From contig NZ_KB899992.1 of NCBI RefSeq assembly GCF_000378505.1, forward strand, positions 277,317 to 341,316: a stretch of DNA of 64,000 bases, given 5' to 3'. Position numbers and translations under genes: made by a program. Position 1 is the first letter of the stretch. The number at the start of each line of letters is the position of its first letter. Shown piece after piece: positions 20,470-29,217 of the stretch. The DNA comes from Modicisalibacter luteus DSM 23508 (GTDB taxonomy: Bacteria > Pseudomonadota > Gammaproteobacteria > Pseudomonadales > Halomonadaceae). The notes beneath the pieces were generated by a model that was not told the origin of the DNA, made no database searches, and was given only the letters and a program-made list of their open reading frames with translations.

Positions 20470-21090
20470 TTAAGCAGGAGTTGAGGCGGCCAGCTGTCGA
20501 TAGCGCCGATCCAGCTCAGCGACCTGACGCGCCAGATCGTCGTGGCTGCCTTGATTGTCGATTACGTCATCGGCACGCGCCAGGCGTTCGGTCCGGGGCA
20601 TCTGTGCCCGGATGATCGCCTTTACCTGCGCTTCCTCTACCGTATCGCGACCCACGGTGCGCGAGATCTGCAAGGCTTCCGGAACGTCGATGATCAGGCA
20701 TCGGTCTACCAGCTTATGCTGTCCGGACTCGAATAGTAGCGGTGATACCAGAAGGTGGTAGGGGCCACCGCTAGCACGCATGTCTGCCAGGTAATGCTCC
20801 AGCCGCTGACGTATGCGGGGGTGAGTCACGGATTCCAGCCAGCGACGCTCACTCTCGTCGGCAAAGACGAGCGCGCGTAGCGCGCGCCGGTCTAGGCGGC
20901 CTTCGCTATCGATGACCTCGGGCCCGAAGCGCTCGGCAATATCGGCCAGGGCGGGCTCGCCGGGCTCTACGATTTCCCGGGCGATGATGTCAGCGTCCAC
21001 CCAGGGAATTCCCAGCTTGGCGAACTCGAGCGCCACGGCGCTTTTGCCCGAAGCGATGCCGCCCGTCACGCCGATGGTCAAGGGACGCAT
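20470..21090 (-). CDS. coaE: Dephospho-CoA kinase CoaE
   Basis: Last step of coenzyme A synthesis. 206 aa with P-loop [14 protein letters not shown] at residues 7-20, [14 protein letters not shown] near 31 and the adenine-lid [21 protein letters not shown] near 145. ATG at 21090 follows GGAGACC. The order pilD-coaE-yacG is typical of pseudomonads and relatives. Confidence 0.95.
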   Translation of the reverse strand: MRPLTIGVTGGIASGKSAVALEFAKLGIPWVDADIIAREIVEPGEPALADIAERFGPEVIDSEGRLDRRALRALVFADESERRWLESVTHPRIRQRLEHYLADMRASGGPYHLLVSPLLFESGQHKLVDRCLIIDVPEALQISRTVGRDTVEEAQVKAIIRAQMPRTERLARADDVIDNQGSHDDLARQVAELDRRYRQLAASTPA

Positions 21091-21151
21091 GAGGTCTCCG
21101 TCATAGGCTGATAGATTGCACTAAGAAAATGCTGAATGTACTAGTAGGATC

Positions 21152-22018
21152 CTAACCGAGCAGGATGGCTTGATAAACGGCCATTAGCGGTGCGCCGAAG
21201 AGTAGCGCAATCCAGCCAGCCATGGCCAGGAACGGGCCGAACGGCATTGGCATGCCCCGCAGCCGGGGAATCGTTACCTGTGCCAGGATGCCGACCACGG
21301 CCCCCGCTCCGGCTGAAAGGATCAGCAGCAGGGGGAGCATCTCCCAGCCCGTCCAGGCGCCCAGCGCTGCCAGCAACTTGAAGTCGCCGTAGCCCATTCC
21401 CTCCTTGCCGGTCGCCAGCTTGAACAGCCAGTAGAAGCCCCACAGCACGAGATAACCGGCTACGGCACCGATCACGGCACTCTCCAGCAGCAATGGCTGG
21501 AACATGACCTGGTACAACAGGCCCAGCCACAGTAGCGGCAAAGTCAGCACGTCGGGGAGCAGTTGGGTACGTAGGTCGATTATCGCTAGAGCGAGCAGAA
21601 TCAGGCAGGCCGCCAGCACGAACAGGCTCGCCAGATTGGCCCCGTAAAGTGCCACCACAGCTACGGCCAGCGCCCCGCCAGCCAGCTCGACCAATGGATA
21701 GCGAATGCTGATCGGCTTGGCGCAACTCGCACAGCGCCCGCGGCGCTTCAGGTAGCCGAACAGGGGAATATTGTCATGCCAGGCAATCGGCTCACCGCAC
21801 CGCGGGCAACTGGAACGTGGCGTGGCCAGATTGACTTTCGGCAGCGCCGACCCCGGCTCCTCAGCCGGTAACTCCAGTGCTTCACGCGCCTCGGCACGCC
21901 ATTGCAGCATCAGCATCGCCGGCAGTCGGGCAATCACGACGTTCACGAACGACCCGAGGGCCAGACCAAGGATAACTACCAGCGGCCACAGCAACAGTGA
22001 AGGAAGCGTCAATGCCAA
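21152..22018 (-). CDS. pilD: Type IV prepilin peptidase/N-methyltransferase PilD
   Basis: Inner-membrane aspartyl protease that trims and methylates prepilins. The 288 aa protein has two CxxC pairs (CPRC and CASC, near residues 72-100) of the methylase domain, the catalytic LAIIDLRTQLLPD and GMGYGDFKLL (GxGD) motifs, and about eight membrane segments. A TTG start at 22018 is supported by AAGGAG six bases upstream. pilC lies 20 bases before it. Confidence 0.94.
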   Translation of the reverse strand: MALTLPSLLLWPLVVILGLALGSFVNVVIARLPAMLMLQWRAEAREALELPAEEPGSALPKVNLATPRSSCPRCGEPIAWHDNIPLFGYLKRRGRCASCAKPISIRYPLVELAGGALAVAVVALYGANLASLFVLAACLILLALAIIDLRTQLLPDVLTLPLLWLGLLYQVMFQPLLLESAVIGAVAGYLVLWGFYWLFKLATGKEGMGYGDFKLLAALGAWTGWEMLPLLLILSAGAGAVVGILAQVTIPRLRGMPMPFGPFLAMAGWIALLFGAPLMAVYQAILLG

Positions 22019-22038
22019 GAAAACTCCTTAGGTAGGGA

Positions 22039-23286
22039 TTAGATGGCAGTGCCTAGCTCGAAGATAGGTAGATACATCGACACCACTAATCCTCCGACAA
22101 GCACTCCCAGCACCACGATGATAAACGGTTCGAGCAGCGAGGTCAGCGCGTCCACCTTGTTGTCGACCTCTTCCTCGTAGAAGTCGGCGACCTTGTTGAG
22201 CATGGCGTCCAGCGAACCGGCTTCTTCGCCGATGCCGACCATCTGCACTGCCAGCGCCGGGAACAGGTTGACGTTGCGCATGGCGAAGTGCAACTGCTGG
22301 CCGCTAGAGACATCCTCGCGCACCTGCTGAACGGCACGTTCATAAACCTTGTTGCCGGCAGCGCCGGCAGCCGTATCCAGTGCATCCACCAGCGGCACGC
22401 CGGCACCGAAAGTGGTTGCCAGAGTGCGTGAATAGCGTGCCACCGACGACTTGTCGAGAATGTTGCCGATGACTGGCAAACGCAGCACCAACTGATGCAT
22501 ACGATAGGCAAAGCTTTCCGAACGCTTGATGCCCTGGCGAATCGCAACGATCCCGGCGATCAAGCCACCTAACCCCCACAGCCAATACTGCTGAGCGAAC
22601 TCTGACAGGGCGATGGTCATGCGTGTCATCGCTGGTAGCTCGGCCCCGAAGCCCTGAAACAGGCTTTCGAACTGGGGCACGACCTTGATCAACAGCAGGG
22701 CGGTGACGGCGATGCCAACGGTTATGACCGCCGCCGGGTAGTACATCGCCTTGCGTACACGGCCCTTGAGGGTTTCGATCTTCTCGCGGTAAGAGGCCAC
22801 GCGGTCGAGCATGCGATCCAGCGAGCCCGACTGCTCGCCGGCCTCGACCATGTTGGTGAACAACCGGTCGAAGTGCTTGGGATGCTGGCGTAGCGCCTCC
22901 GAAAAACTGGAACCGGCGGAGACGTCATTGGCGAGTTTCTGCACCAAGCTGCGCATGGCCGGATTGTTCAGGCTCTCGGCAACCACATTGAAGGCTTGCA
23001 GCACCGGCACGCCGGCACGGATCATGGTCGCCATTTGGCGTGCAAACAACATGACATCACGAGACTTAATGCGCCCACCGCGCCCGAACAGGCTACTCTT
23101 GCGGCGGATGCTCTTGACGATGATGCTCTGACCCGACAGCTCGCGCTCCACTTCGCCACGGTGGCTGGCGACGATTTCTCCACTCACGGGTTTGCCGCGG
23201 CTGTTCTTGCCAGTCCAGCGCCAACGGTACAGCTTGTTCTGCTCCCGCGACTTGTAGCCGCGCGAGGCACGGACGGATGTCACCAT
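22039..23286 (-). CDS. pilC: Type IV pilus inner-membrane platform protein PilC
   Basis: 415 aa GspF/PilC family protein that couples the PilB motor to pilin assembly. The N-terminal domain is soluble (YRWRWTGKNSRGKPVSGEI), followed by two repeats of the T2SSF domain with FARQMATMIRAGVPVLQAF and YSRTLATTFGAGVPLVDAL, and three membrane helices including YYPAAVITVGIAVTALLLIK. Start ATG at 23286 follows GGGGA. It is in an operon with pilB upstream and pilD downstream. Confidence 0.95.
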   Translation of the reverse strand: MVTSVRASRGYKSREQNKLYRWRWTGKNSRGKPVSGEIVASHRGEVERELSGQSIIVKSIRRKSSLFGRGGRIKSRDVMLFARQMATMIRAGVPVLQAFNVVAESLNNPAMRSLVQKLANDVSAGSSFSEALRQHPKHFDRLFTNMVEAGEQSGSLDRMLDRVASYREKIETLKGRVRKAMYYPAAVITVGIAVTALLLIKVVPQFESLFQGFGAELPAMTRMTIALSEFAQQYWLWGLGGLIAGIVAIRQGIKRSESFAYRMHQLVLRLPVIGNILDKSSVARYSRTLATTFGAGVPLVDALDTAAGAAGNKVYERAVQQVREDVSSGQQLHFAMRNVNLFPALAVQMVGIGEEAGSLDAMLNKVADFYEEEVDNKVDALTSLLEPFIIVVLGVLVGGLVVSMYLPIFELGTAI

Positions 23287-23357
23287 AGTGTCCCCTGCGA
23301 TGATGCCTGGCTCGTGTCGGCAGGCTTATTATCTTATCGGCCAAACCCTCTGGGGGT

Positions 23358-25172
23358 TCAGTCCTTGGTGATACGGTTAATCTCTTCCAGGCTGGTAATG
23401 CCGGACAACACCTTGAGCAGGCCGCTACGCCTCAGGTCCGGATGGCCTTCATGTCGTGCCTGGGCGGCAAGCTCCAGCGAATTCCCTTCTTGCATGATCA
23501 ACCGGCTAATTGTCTCACTGACCGGCACCACCTCATAGATACCCACGCGTCCCTTGTAGCCCAATGTGCACTGGCGGCAGCCGACCGGGTGGAAAAGGGT
23601 AGCGTCATTCAGCTCTTCATCGCTGAAACCTTCCTGTACCAGCACCTCACGAGGGATTTCCGACGGCTGCTTGCAATGCGGGCACAGTTTACGCGCCAGG
23701 CGCTGGGCGATAATCAACGACACCGAGCTGGCTATGTTGAACGGCGCGACACCCATGTTGCGCAGACGGGTCAGCGTCTCGGCGGCGGAGTTGGTGTGGA
23801 CGGTAGAGAGTACGAGGTGCCCGGTTTGCGAGGCCTTCACGGCGATTTCCGCGGTTTCCAGGTCACGTATCTCACCAACCATTACCACGTCCGGGTCCTG
23901 ACGCAAAAAGGCACGCAAGGCGCTGGCGAAATCGAGACCGATGCGTGGCTGGACATTGACTTGGTTGACGCCGGGCACCTTGATTTCCACCGGGTCTTCG
24001 GCGGTCGAGATGTTGCGCTCCGCCGTGTTCAGGATGTTGAGCCCGGTATAAAGCGTGACGGTCTTGCCGCTGCCTGTCGGGCCTGTGACCAGGATCATGC
24101 CCTGGGGCTGGTCCAGGGCGTGCTCGTACATTGTTTTCTGTTCTGGTGTGAATCCCAACGCATCGATCCCCAGGCGAGCGGTAGCAGGGTCGAGGATACG
24201 TAGCACGACCTTCTCGCCATACACCGTGGGTAGCGAATTGACGCGGAAATCGATGGAGCGGTTTTTAGATAGGCGCAGCTTGATCGCGCCGTCCTGCGGC
24301 AGGCGGCGTTCGGAGATATCCAGCCGCGACATGATTTTGAGACGCGCGGCAATCCGGGTGCGCATGGCAAACGGGGGGCGGGCAACCTCGAGCAGGATAC
24401 CGTCGATACGAAAGCGGATACGAAAGCTCGACTCGTAGGGCTCGAAATGGATATCCGACGCGCCCCGCTGAATGGCGTCGATCAGGATCTTGTTGACGAA
24501 GCGCACCACTGGCGCATCGTCACTGGACGCGGTGATCGCCGTGTCCTCGGCCTCGCTCAGCTCATCCTCGAAAGCCAGCTCGCCGATGGCATCGCTGCCG
24601 CCATCGAGCTGTTCCAGCATGTGGTTGGTGTCGGACTGGGCGAGATAGCTCTCCAGGGCTGGACCGAGCTGGTCCACCGAGGCAAGCACACCCTCCACCG
24701 ACAGGCCGGTGGCGAACTGCAACTCGTCGAGCAGGGCCAGTGACGACGGGAAGGGGACGGCGACCGTTAGCCGATGCTCGGTGCGCATCAATGGCATGAT
24801 CTTGTGACGGCGCAGAATCTTTTCCGGCATGTCACGGGCCGGGGGGAGGGCATCCAGTCGCAGTGCATCCAAGTCGATCATCGGCAGGCCGTACTCGTGG
24901 GCGGCGACTTGGGTGGCGTCGCGCGCATTGACCAGGCCATTATCGATGATCTGCTGCAGCAGGGACTCCTCGCTCTCGCGGTTCTCCTGCTCGGCGCGTC
25001 GTGCGGCCGCCTCGCTGAGCAGACCTTCCTTCACCAGCCGCCGCGACAGGCCACTCAATGACTCGCCACTCGAGGAAGACGTCCTGACCAGGGGAGGCTC
25101 CCTGTCGCGTTGCAAGGCGTCGTCGTCGGTGTCGCTGAGCGAGGAGTAGGGCGGCTGATGAGATGACGTCAT
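23358..25172 (-). CDS. pilB: Type IV pilus assembly ATPase PilB
   Basis: Hexameric extension motor in the cytoplasm. 604 aa: N-terminal GspE domain (LSRRLVKEGLLSEAAARRAE), RGASDIHFEPY, Walker A GPTGSGKTVTLYTGL near residue 355, the Asp box DPDVVMVGEIRDLETAE, the His box TGHLVLSTVHTNSAAET, and a zinc site CPHC with CRQC near 500-540. I used the ATG at 25172; it has no clear Shine-Dalgarno, and an in-frame TTG at 25256 would add 28 residues. It is divergent from the pilin across about 600 bases. Confidence 0.94.
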   Translation of the reverse strand: MTSSHQPPYSSLSDTDDDALQRDREPPLVRTSSSSGESLSGLSRRLVKEGLLSEAAARRAEQENRESEESLLQQIIDNGLVNARDATQVAAHEYGLPMIDLDALRLDALPPARDMPEKILRRHKIMPLMRTEHRLTVAVPFPSSLALLDELQFATGLSVEGVLASVDQLGPALESYLAQSDTNHMLEQLDGGSDAIGELAFEDELSEAEDTAITASSDDAPVVRFVNKILIDAIQRGASDIHFEPYESSFRIRFRIDGILLEVARPPFAMRTRIAARLKIMSRLDISERRLPQDGAIKLRLSKNRSIDFRVNSLPTVYGEKVVLRILDPATARLGIDALGFTPEQKTMYEHALDQPQGMILVTGPTGSGKTVTLYTGLNILNTAERNISTAEDPVEIKVPGVNQVNVQPRIGLDFASALRAFLRQDPDVVMVGEIRDLETAEIAVKASQTGHLVLSTVHTNSAAETLTRLRNMGVAPFNIASSVSLIIAQRLARKLCPHCKQPSEIPREVLVQEGFSDEELNDATLFHPVGCRQCTLGYKGRVGIYEVVPVSETISRLIMQEGNSLELAAQARHEGHPDLRRSGLLKVLSGITSLEEINRITKD

Positions 25173-25256
25173 AGGCTGGAGTTGGTCACTGCAGAGGACG
25201 AGGCTTAGTAAAGGGAGCTTGTCGGCGATTCTTCTGTACCCGAATTCTAGCGTCAA

Positions 25257-25774
25257 CGGCTGGGGGCAATCATCCCGGCGGCAGTCAACGCCAAGTGATT
25301 TGACAGTATCCCCTTGTGGTCATTAACACTGTTATTTAATGTAACGTTATACTCAAGCCTGAGGAAAAATACTCAGCCTGGGGTATGTGTTGCTGCTGGC
25401 AACGAGGATTACGAGCCCCATACCGGCGGCCAGTGACTCGCATTGCTGGGTGGTAACGGGGGCATGTCAGCGGCTGTAGGCGCGAGGCGGTAGTAAACCC
25501 GCAAAAAGACGCGGGTTCCGTGCGGTAAATGAGCGTTTGATGGCCACGATTTTGCCTTATGGTTTGTTCGAAAGGGCGCAAGGCATTGTCCGACAGGCCG
25601 GTGATGAAGCGGCGCGGCGTATGACAGGGCAGGCCCGGTGCCAGCACGAAAACGTTGAAGCCAAGCGGTACACGCCAGCAACGAAATGAGATAGGTTCTC
25701 GCCACGCCTGAGTTACAGGCTCGGCAACCGAAGAACGACTGACAGGGCGCAAAGGCCCTTACAGAGGAATGACG
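25257..25774 (+). other. Long noncoding spacer/pilin leader with several hairpins
   Basis: About 520 bases between pilB and pilA with no convincing gene. An AT-rich part (25311-25356) has TTAACA (25323-25328) and TATACT (25348-25353), a possible promoter though the spacer is 19. Downstream are short hairpins: CTGAG/CTCAG near 25357-25377, AACCCGC/GCGGGTT near 25496-25517, and AGGGC/GCCCT just before the pilin Shine-Dalgarno. If the promoter is real, the pilin mRNA has a leader of about 410 bases. No sigma-54 site was found. Confidence 0.4.
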
Positions 25775-26155
25775 ATGAAAAGAAGCATGGGAATAAACAT
25801 GAAGGGACAGGGCGGTTTTACTCTGATCGAGCTGCTGATTGTGGTGGCGATTATCGGGATTCTCGCTGCGGTCGCGATTCCTAGGTACCAAGATTACGTA
25901 CAACAATCGGCTATTAATGCATGTGAGGCTGAACTATCAGCTTTGAGAACACCTTATTCATTGTATTTGGCAAATGGTGGGGATTCCGATACAACATCAA
26001 CGGATGGAGACTTCATTTTCCCATCTGGTGATAACTCTGCTTGTACTGGTCATGCATACGCTAATGATCAACTTACAGCGAGCGCAAAGGACAACGCCAC
26101 CACTACCGTGTCAGTTGCTTTATATCAGGGCGATACCAATAATATTCTGAACTAA
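25775..26155 (+). CDS. pilA: Type IV major pilin-like protein PilA
   Basis: Class III signal [18 protein letters not shown] with Glu5 of the mature protein, then a hydrophobic helix and a short variable head with two cysteines (ACEAEL and SACTGH) that could form a disulfide. ATG at 25775 is chosen because GAGGA is correctly spaced, giving a 14-residue leader; ATG at 25799 would give the usual six-residue type IVa leader. After the conserved helix the DNA becomes much richer in A and T than neighbouring genes, suggesting recombination or transfer of the head. Confidence 0.88.
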   Translation: MKRSMGINMKGQGGFTLIELLIVVAIIGILAAVAIPRYQDYVQQSAINACEAELSALRTPYSLYLANGGDSDTTSTDGDFIFPSGDNSACTGHAYANDQLTASAKDNATTTVSVALYQGDTNNILN

Positions 26156-26158
26156 GTA

Positions 26159-26191
26159 AATTGAGGCGGTTATTAACCGCCTCAATTATAT
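26159..26191 (+). terminator. Hairpin terminator after pilA
   Basis: A perfect 13-bp stem AATTGAGGCGGTT/AACCGCCTCAATT with a three-base loop starts three bases after the pilA stop. Only a short ATATAA tract follows, so U-tract strength is modest. Confidence 0.75.
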
Positions 26192-26225
26192 AAGGTAATT
26201 GACCGATTTTGGTTAGGAGGAGAAG

Positions 26226-26495
26226 TTGGCTGTATTTAAGGTTAGCTACGAACCCTACTTTCCTAAGAAAAACATAGCTTTTTATGAGGTCCTAGCCTCC
26301 TATCCTCATGTTCACATCATGGACTCTTTCTGGCTAATCGAGGCCGATAGCGATGCCAAGACGATACGTGACGAGCTGCACGTACACCTCGAAGGTGGCG
26401 ATGTATTGTTCGTGGCTCAGGTGAGTAAGGATTGGGCGGGGGCGGGGACTCAATGCGAACAGTGGCTGAATGCGTCCAACAGGAAATACGCTTGA
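26226..26495 (+). CDS. Small protein with Cas2-like (ferredoxin-like) pattern
   Basis: 89 aa. Predicted order strand (AVFKVSYE), helix, strand pair (VHIMDSFWLIEA), helix (AKTIRDELHVHL), strand (DVLFVAQV) matches the fold of Cas2/VapD-like proteins, and I recall similar orphan proteins outside CRISPR loci. No CRISPR array or other cas gene is present here. A TTG start is well supported by AGGAGG five bases upstream. It follows the pilA terminator by about 35 bases. Function unknown; it could be a nuclease or only share the fold. Confidence 0.65.
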   Translation: MAVFKVSYEPYFPKKNIAFYEVLASYPHVHIMDSFWLIEADSDAKTIRDELHVHLEGGDVLFVAQVSKDWAGAGTQCEQWLNASNRKYA

Positions 26496-26503
26496 GTAAA
26501 ATT

Positions 26504-26544
26504 TCGATTCCAGGCGACTCAACTCTTATATAGCCTGGAATCGA
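26504..26544. terminator. Bidirectional hairpin between convergent genes
   Basis: TCGATTCCAGGC (26504-26515) and GCCTGGAATCGA (26533-26544) form a perfect 12-bp inverted repeat with a 17-base loop, placed between two convergent genes. No clear T run follows on either strand. Confidence 0.55.
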
Positions 26545-26635
26545 TATCTTGATAACGTCGGTCGCTATTTTTCTTGGCTTTCTTCGTTTTTATTACTCGC
26601 CTGTCTCTAACTTTTCATCCCTTTGAACACCGCTT

Positions 26636-26935
26636 TTAGTAAAGCGCCTGCTCCTCGTCTACCACTTCCTTGAGAATCTCCAGATATAGCCGGTCGGCCT
26701 CGGAGTGCTCGTTCGGATCCTCGGGGATATGCACGCTCGTAGTATCCGAGATGTCGTTGGCGATTCTGGCCATGACCTCGCGGTCGTTGCTACGCCCCGA
26801 TTCGGCCTGCTCCTGATAGGCACGACGGGCGATCTCCAGCGAGCGTTCCAGAATCTGCGGGTCTTGCAGCAGTTTCTTGATGAAACCACGCAGTTCGTTG
26901 ATGACGCGAACTTTCTGCATTTCGGAGCTGGCCAT
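26636..26935 (-). CDS. Hypothetical helical protein
   Basis: 99 aa, predicted mostly helical and charged (MQKVRVINELRGFIKKLLQD at the start, DRLYLEILKEVVDEEQALY at the end). No signal peptide or metal motif. ATG at 26935 follows a strong GGGAGGA; an upstream in-frame start at 26992 is ignored. I do not recognise the family. It is monocistronic, convergent with the Cas2-like gene. Confidence 0.75.
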   Translation of the reverse strand: MASSEMQKVRVINELRGFIKKLLQDPQILERSLEIARRAYQEQAESGRSNDREVMARIANDISDTTSVHIPEDPNEHSEADRLYLEILKEVVDEEQALY

Positions 26936-26995
26936 ATATCCTCCCGGTTGGTTGACTAAGGTCGTTCTGAAAAGTACCTGCGTTTGCCCCATGCT

Positions 26996-27100
26996 GAGTT
27001 AAAAATTGGCTCAGAATGCTCATTTACTTCCGTAAACTTCGCTTCTTTTTCAATTTTTGCCTTGTCTGGGGTTCGCTCGTGGACTTGTCAGGCAAACTTT
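26996..27100. repeat. Structured intergenic repeat, copy B
   Basis: AAAAATTG (27001-27008) pairs with CAATTTTT (27051-27058); inside, TTTAC (27023-27027) pairs with GTAAA (27032-27036). GCTCATTTACTTCC and the closing TCGCTCGT match copy A at 20046, while the outer stem has different bases that still pair. Confidence 0.6.
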
Positions 27101-27160
27101 GCATGGAAGATAGCATGCCCGCCCCTTAAGCGTCAGCGCTGTTAATTTAGTCGCTCAACA

Positions 27161-27209
27161 TGTTAGGTGACTAACAAGATCACTATATTGCCTGTTAACC
27201 CTGTGGTTA
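27161..27209. promoter_or_regulatory. Two palindromes upstream of the LuxR-type regulator
   Basis: TGTTAG-GTGA-CTAACA (27161-27176) and TAACC-CTGT-GGTTA (27196-27209) lie about 110-155 bases before the regulator ATG in an AT-rich stretch. They could be operator sites for the neighbouring regulator or another factor. Inference from symmetry and position only. Confidence 0.35.
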
Positions 27210-27315
27210 CTTTGTGTTACAAAAATGAAAAGTTAGTCCATGTAATTGAATGGCCTAGGTAGGGCGAGGATCAGCCCAGCCATCCTGATAAGCGAGAACA
27301 GCGCAATAACGGACT

Positions 27316-27930
27316 ATGAAACGACATCTCTTCGTAAGCCAGGATGAAACCCTTGTTGCCCGTGCGTCTTCGGCTTTTCCCGATGCTCGACAGTGTACGT
27401 TGCGGCAGGCCCGCTCCCAGGCATGCAGGGGGGATCAGGTGTGGTTGCTAACCGAGGAGGAAGGGTGGGTCGATATGGTGGCGAGATTGTCGAAACGTGG
27501 CGTTTTAATGGTAACGCTGGCTTATCGACCCGATGCACGACAGGCCTTGCTGGCATTAGATGCAGGCGCAAGGGCCTATGTGCCCGCAATGGCGCCGCTC
27601 CCGTTATTGGCGCAAGTCGCTTTGGTAACCGCCAATCAAGGGTTATGGATTTGGCCGGAATTGCTGCCGCAGATGGTTGGTTGTGCCTGCCGTATGTTGC
27701 AGGAGAAAACTCCTGCAAGTAATAGTGTCTTGTCGTGCTTGACGGAACGGGAGTGCGACGTGGCCTTGGCGGTGGCGGCAGGCAAAAGTAACAAGGAAGT
27801 CGCGAACGAGCTGGGCATTGCCGAACGTACGGTCAAGACTCACTTGGGCGCTGTATTTCGCAAGCTTGGCCTGCGGGATCGTATGCAATTGGCGGTGACG
27901 CTGTCGGGCAAGTCGACCGAAGCACTCTAA
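27316..27930 (+). CDS. LuxR/NarL-type transcription regulator with degenerate receiver
   Basis: 204 aa. The C-terminal 65 residues are a LuxR helix-turn-helix (LTERECDVALAVAAGKSNKE, then ELGIAERTVKTHLGAVFRKL). The N-terminal 120 residues look like a receiver fold, but where the phospho-Asp is expected after the third strand the text reads VWLLTEEEGW, so phosphorylation is unlikely. No sensor kinase is adjacent. ATG at 27316. Tail-to-tail with the cation efflux gene. Target genes unknown. Confidence 0.8.
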   Translation: MKRHLFVSQDETLVARASSAFPDARQCTLRQARSQACRGDQVWLLTEEEGWVDMVARLSKRGVLMVTLAYRPDARQALLALDAGARAYVPAMAPLPLLAQVALVTANQGLWIWPELLPQMVGCACRMLQEKTPASNSVLSCLTERECDVALAVAAGKSNKEVANELGIAERTVKTHLGAVFRKLGLRDRMQLAVTLSGKSTEAL

Positions 27931-27974
27931 AGGGGCTTGGCTTGTCCGTTTGGCGTCGCTCAAGATCCACGGTT

Positions 27975-29138
27975 TCATGCCTTGCCTGGCCCCTGCCAGA
28001 TACGCAGACGGCCAAGCCAGGGTAGGGAGGTGCCAGCTTCGCGTAACTGACGGGCTTGTTCATCGAGGCCGGGATGACTGTCGAGAGCAGGCATATATAA
28101 AGAGACGTCGATCTGATTGTCCAGGTAATGAAGATCGAGCGCGACACGGCGTTGCCATGCTTCGATATTATGCCAGGCCGTGTCCAGTGCTGCTTCTACC
28201 TCGGAGCGTAGTGGCTGTTCAGGCAGTTGGGTAGGGTCATCGAGATCCGAATCGTCCTGTGGGTCGATGTGAAAGGTCACGTCGGACAGGCTGGGGAATG
28301 CCTGATTCAATTCACGACAGACCTGGTTGCCGATCTCATGAGCTTCCGAGACGGTAACGCGCGGCGCTACAACGATATGCAGATCAAGCAGCACCTGCCC
28401 GCCAATGGTCCGAGTGCGCAGTTGATGGACGCCGCGAACGCCATGTACCTGACGTGCCAGGGCACGCATCTGTTTCTGTTCCTCTTCGGGTAGTGCCGTG
28501 TCGATCAACTCGCGTACCGCCTCCCAAATCAGCGCTCCGCCGATCTTGCCGATCAAGAGTCCCACAGTGACAGCGGCCAGGGCGTCCAGCCAACCTGCCC
28601 CGAATTGGGCACCGACCAAGCCTATCAGTACGACGACCGTCGATAGCGCGTCGCTGCGAGAATGCCAGGCATTGGCAGCGAGCAGGCGGGAGTCGAGGCG
28701 TTTCGCGATTCGTAGGGTATAACGGAAAATCCACTCTTTGCCGATAATACCAATGCCTGCAAGACCAATCGCCCAGATGCCAGGCGGCAAGATGGTGACT
28801 CCTGCCATTAGGCGCGTCAGGCTGGCCCAGGCAATGCCGCCTGCCACAAAGATCAGAACGCTGCCCAGCAGCAGGGTGGCAAGGGTTTCGATGCGTCCAT
28901 GGCCGTAAGGGTGGTTGCGATCCGGTGCCTGACGGCCAAAGTGTGTGGCTACCAGTACCAGGGCGTCGGTGGCCAGGTCGGAAAAAGAGTGCACGCCGTC
29001 AGCGATCAGTGCGGCCGAGCCGACGAGATAGCCGACAGTGACTTTGGCGATGCCCAGTAGTGTATCGACCACGGCACCGATCAGAGTGACCTTATGCGCT
29101 TCGCTGGTCTCGGCTTGGTGGCGGCCGGGTTCATACAT
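27975..29138 (-). CDS. Cation diffusion facilitator family transporter
   Basis: 387 aa inner-membrane divalent-cation/proton antiporter. Six membrane helices; ADGVHSFSD near residue 45 and NAWHSRSDALS near 150 carry the His/Asp metal sites of helices II and V. The cytoplasmic domain (QVHGVRGVHQLRTRTIGGQV) is followed by an extra C-terminal part of about 90 residues not usual in FieF. ATG at 29138 is chosen; a TTG at 29153 lacks a ribosome site. Metal not predictable from sequence alone (Fe, Zn, Mn or Co). Divergent from trkH, 79 bases apart. Confidence 0.9.
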   Translation of the reverse strand: MYEPGRHQAETSEAHKVTLIGAVVDTLLGIAKVTVGYLVGSAALIADGVHSFSDLATDALVLVATHFGRQAPDRNHPYGHGRIETLATLLLGSVLIFVAGGIAWASLTRLMAGVTILPPGIWAIGLAGIGIIGKEWIFRYTLRIAKRLDSRLLAANAWHSRSDALSTVVVLIGLVGAQFGAGWLDALAAVTVGLLIGKIGGALIWEAVRELIDTALPEEEQKQMRALARQVHGVRGVHQLRTRTIGGQVLLDLHIVVAPRVTVSEAHEIGNQVCRELNQAFPSLSDVTFHIDPQDDSDLDDPTQLPEQPLRSEVEAALDTAWHNIEAWQRRVALDLHYLDNQIDVSLYMPALDSHPGLDEQARQLREAGTSLPWLGRLRIWQGPGKA

Positions 29139-29217
29139 CGGCGAAAACTCCAAGAATATAAGAAAACTCTACGCTATAGTTGCCGCCGGCCATTACATAC
29201 GCAAGGGAAGAGAACGC

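Noticed and set aside
25336..25752. A 138-codon minus-strand frame in the pilA leader
   Set aside because: No ribosome site, skewed composition (many Arg, Pro and Cys), no family; the region is better explained as noncoding leader.
25560..25765. Resemblance to a cyclic-di-GMP (GEMM) riboswitch before pilA (GCGCAAGG and GCGCAAAGG segments)
   Set aside because: The other conserved blocks and the required pairing order are missing; kept only as a generic structured leader.
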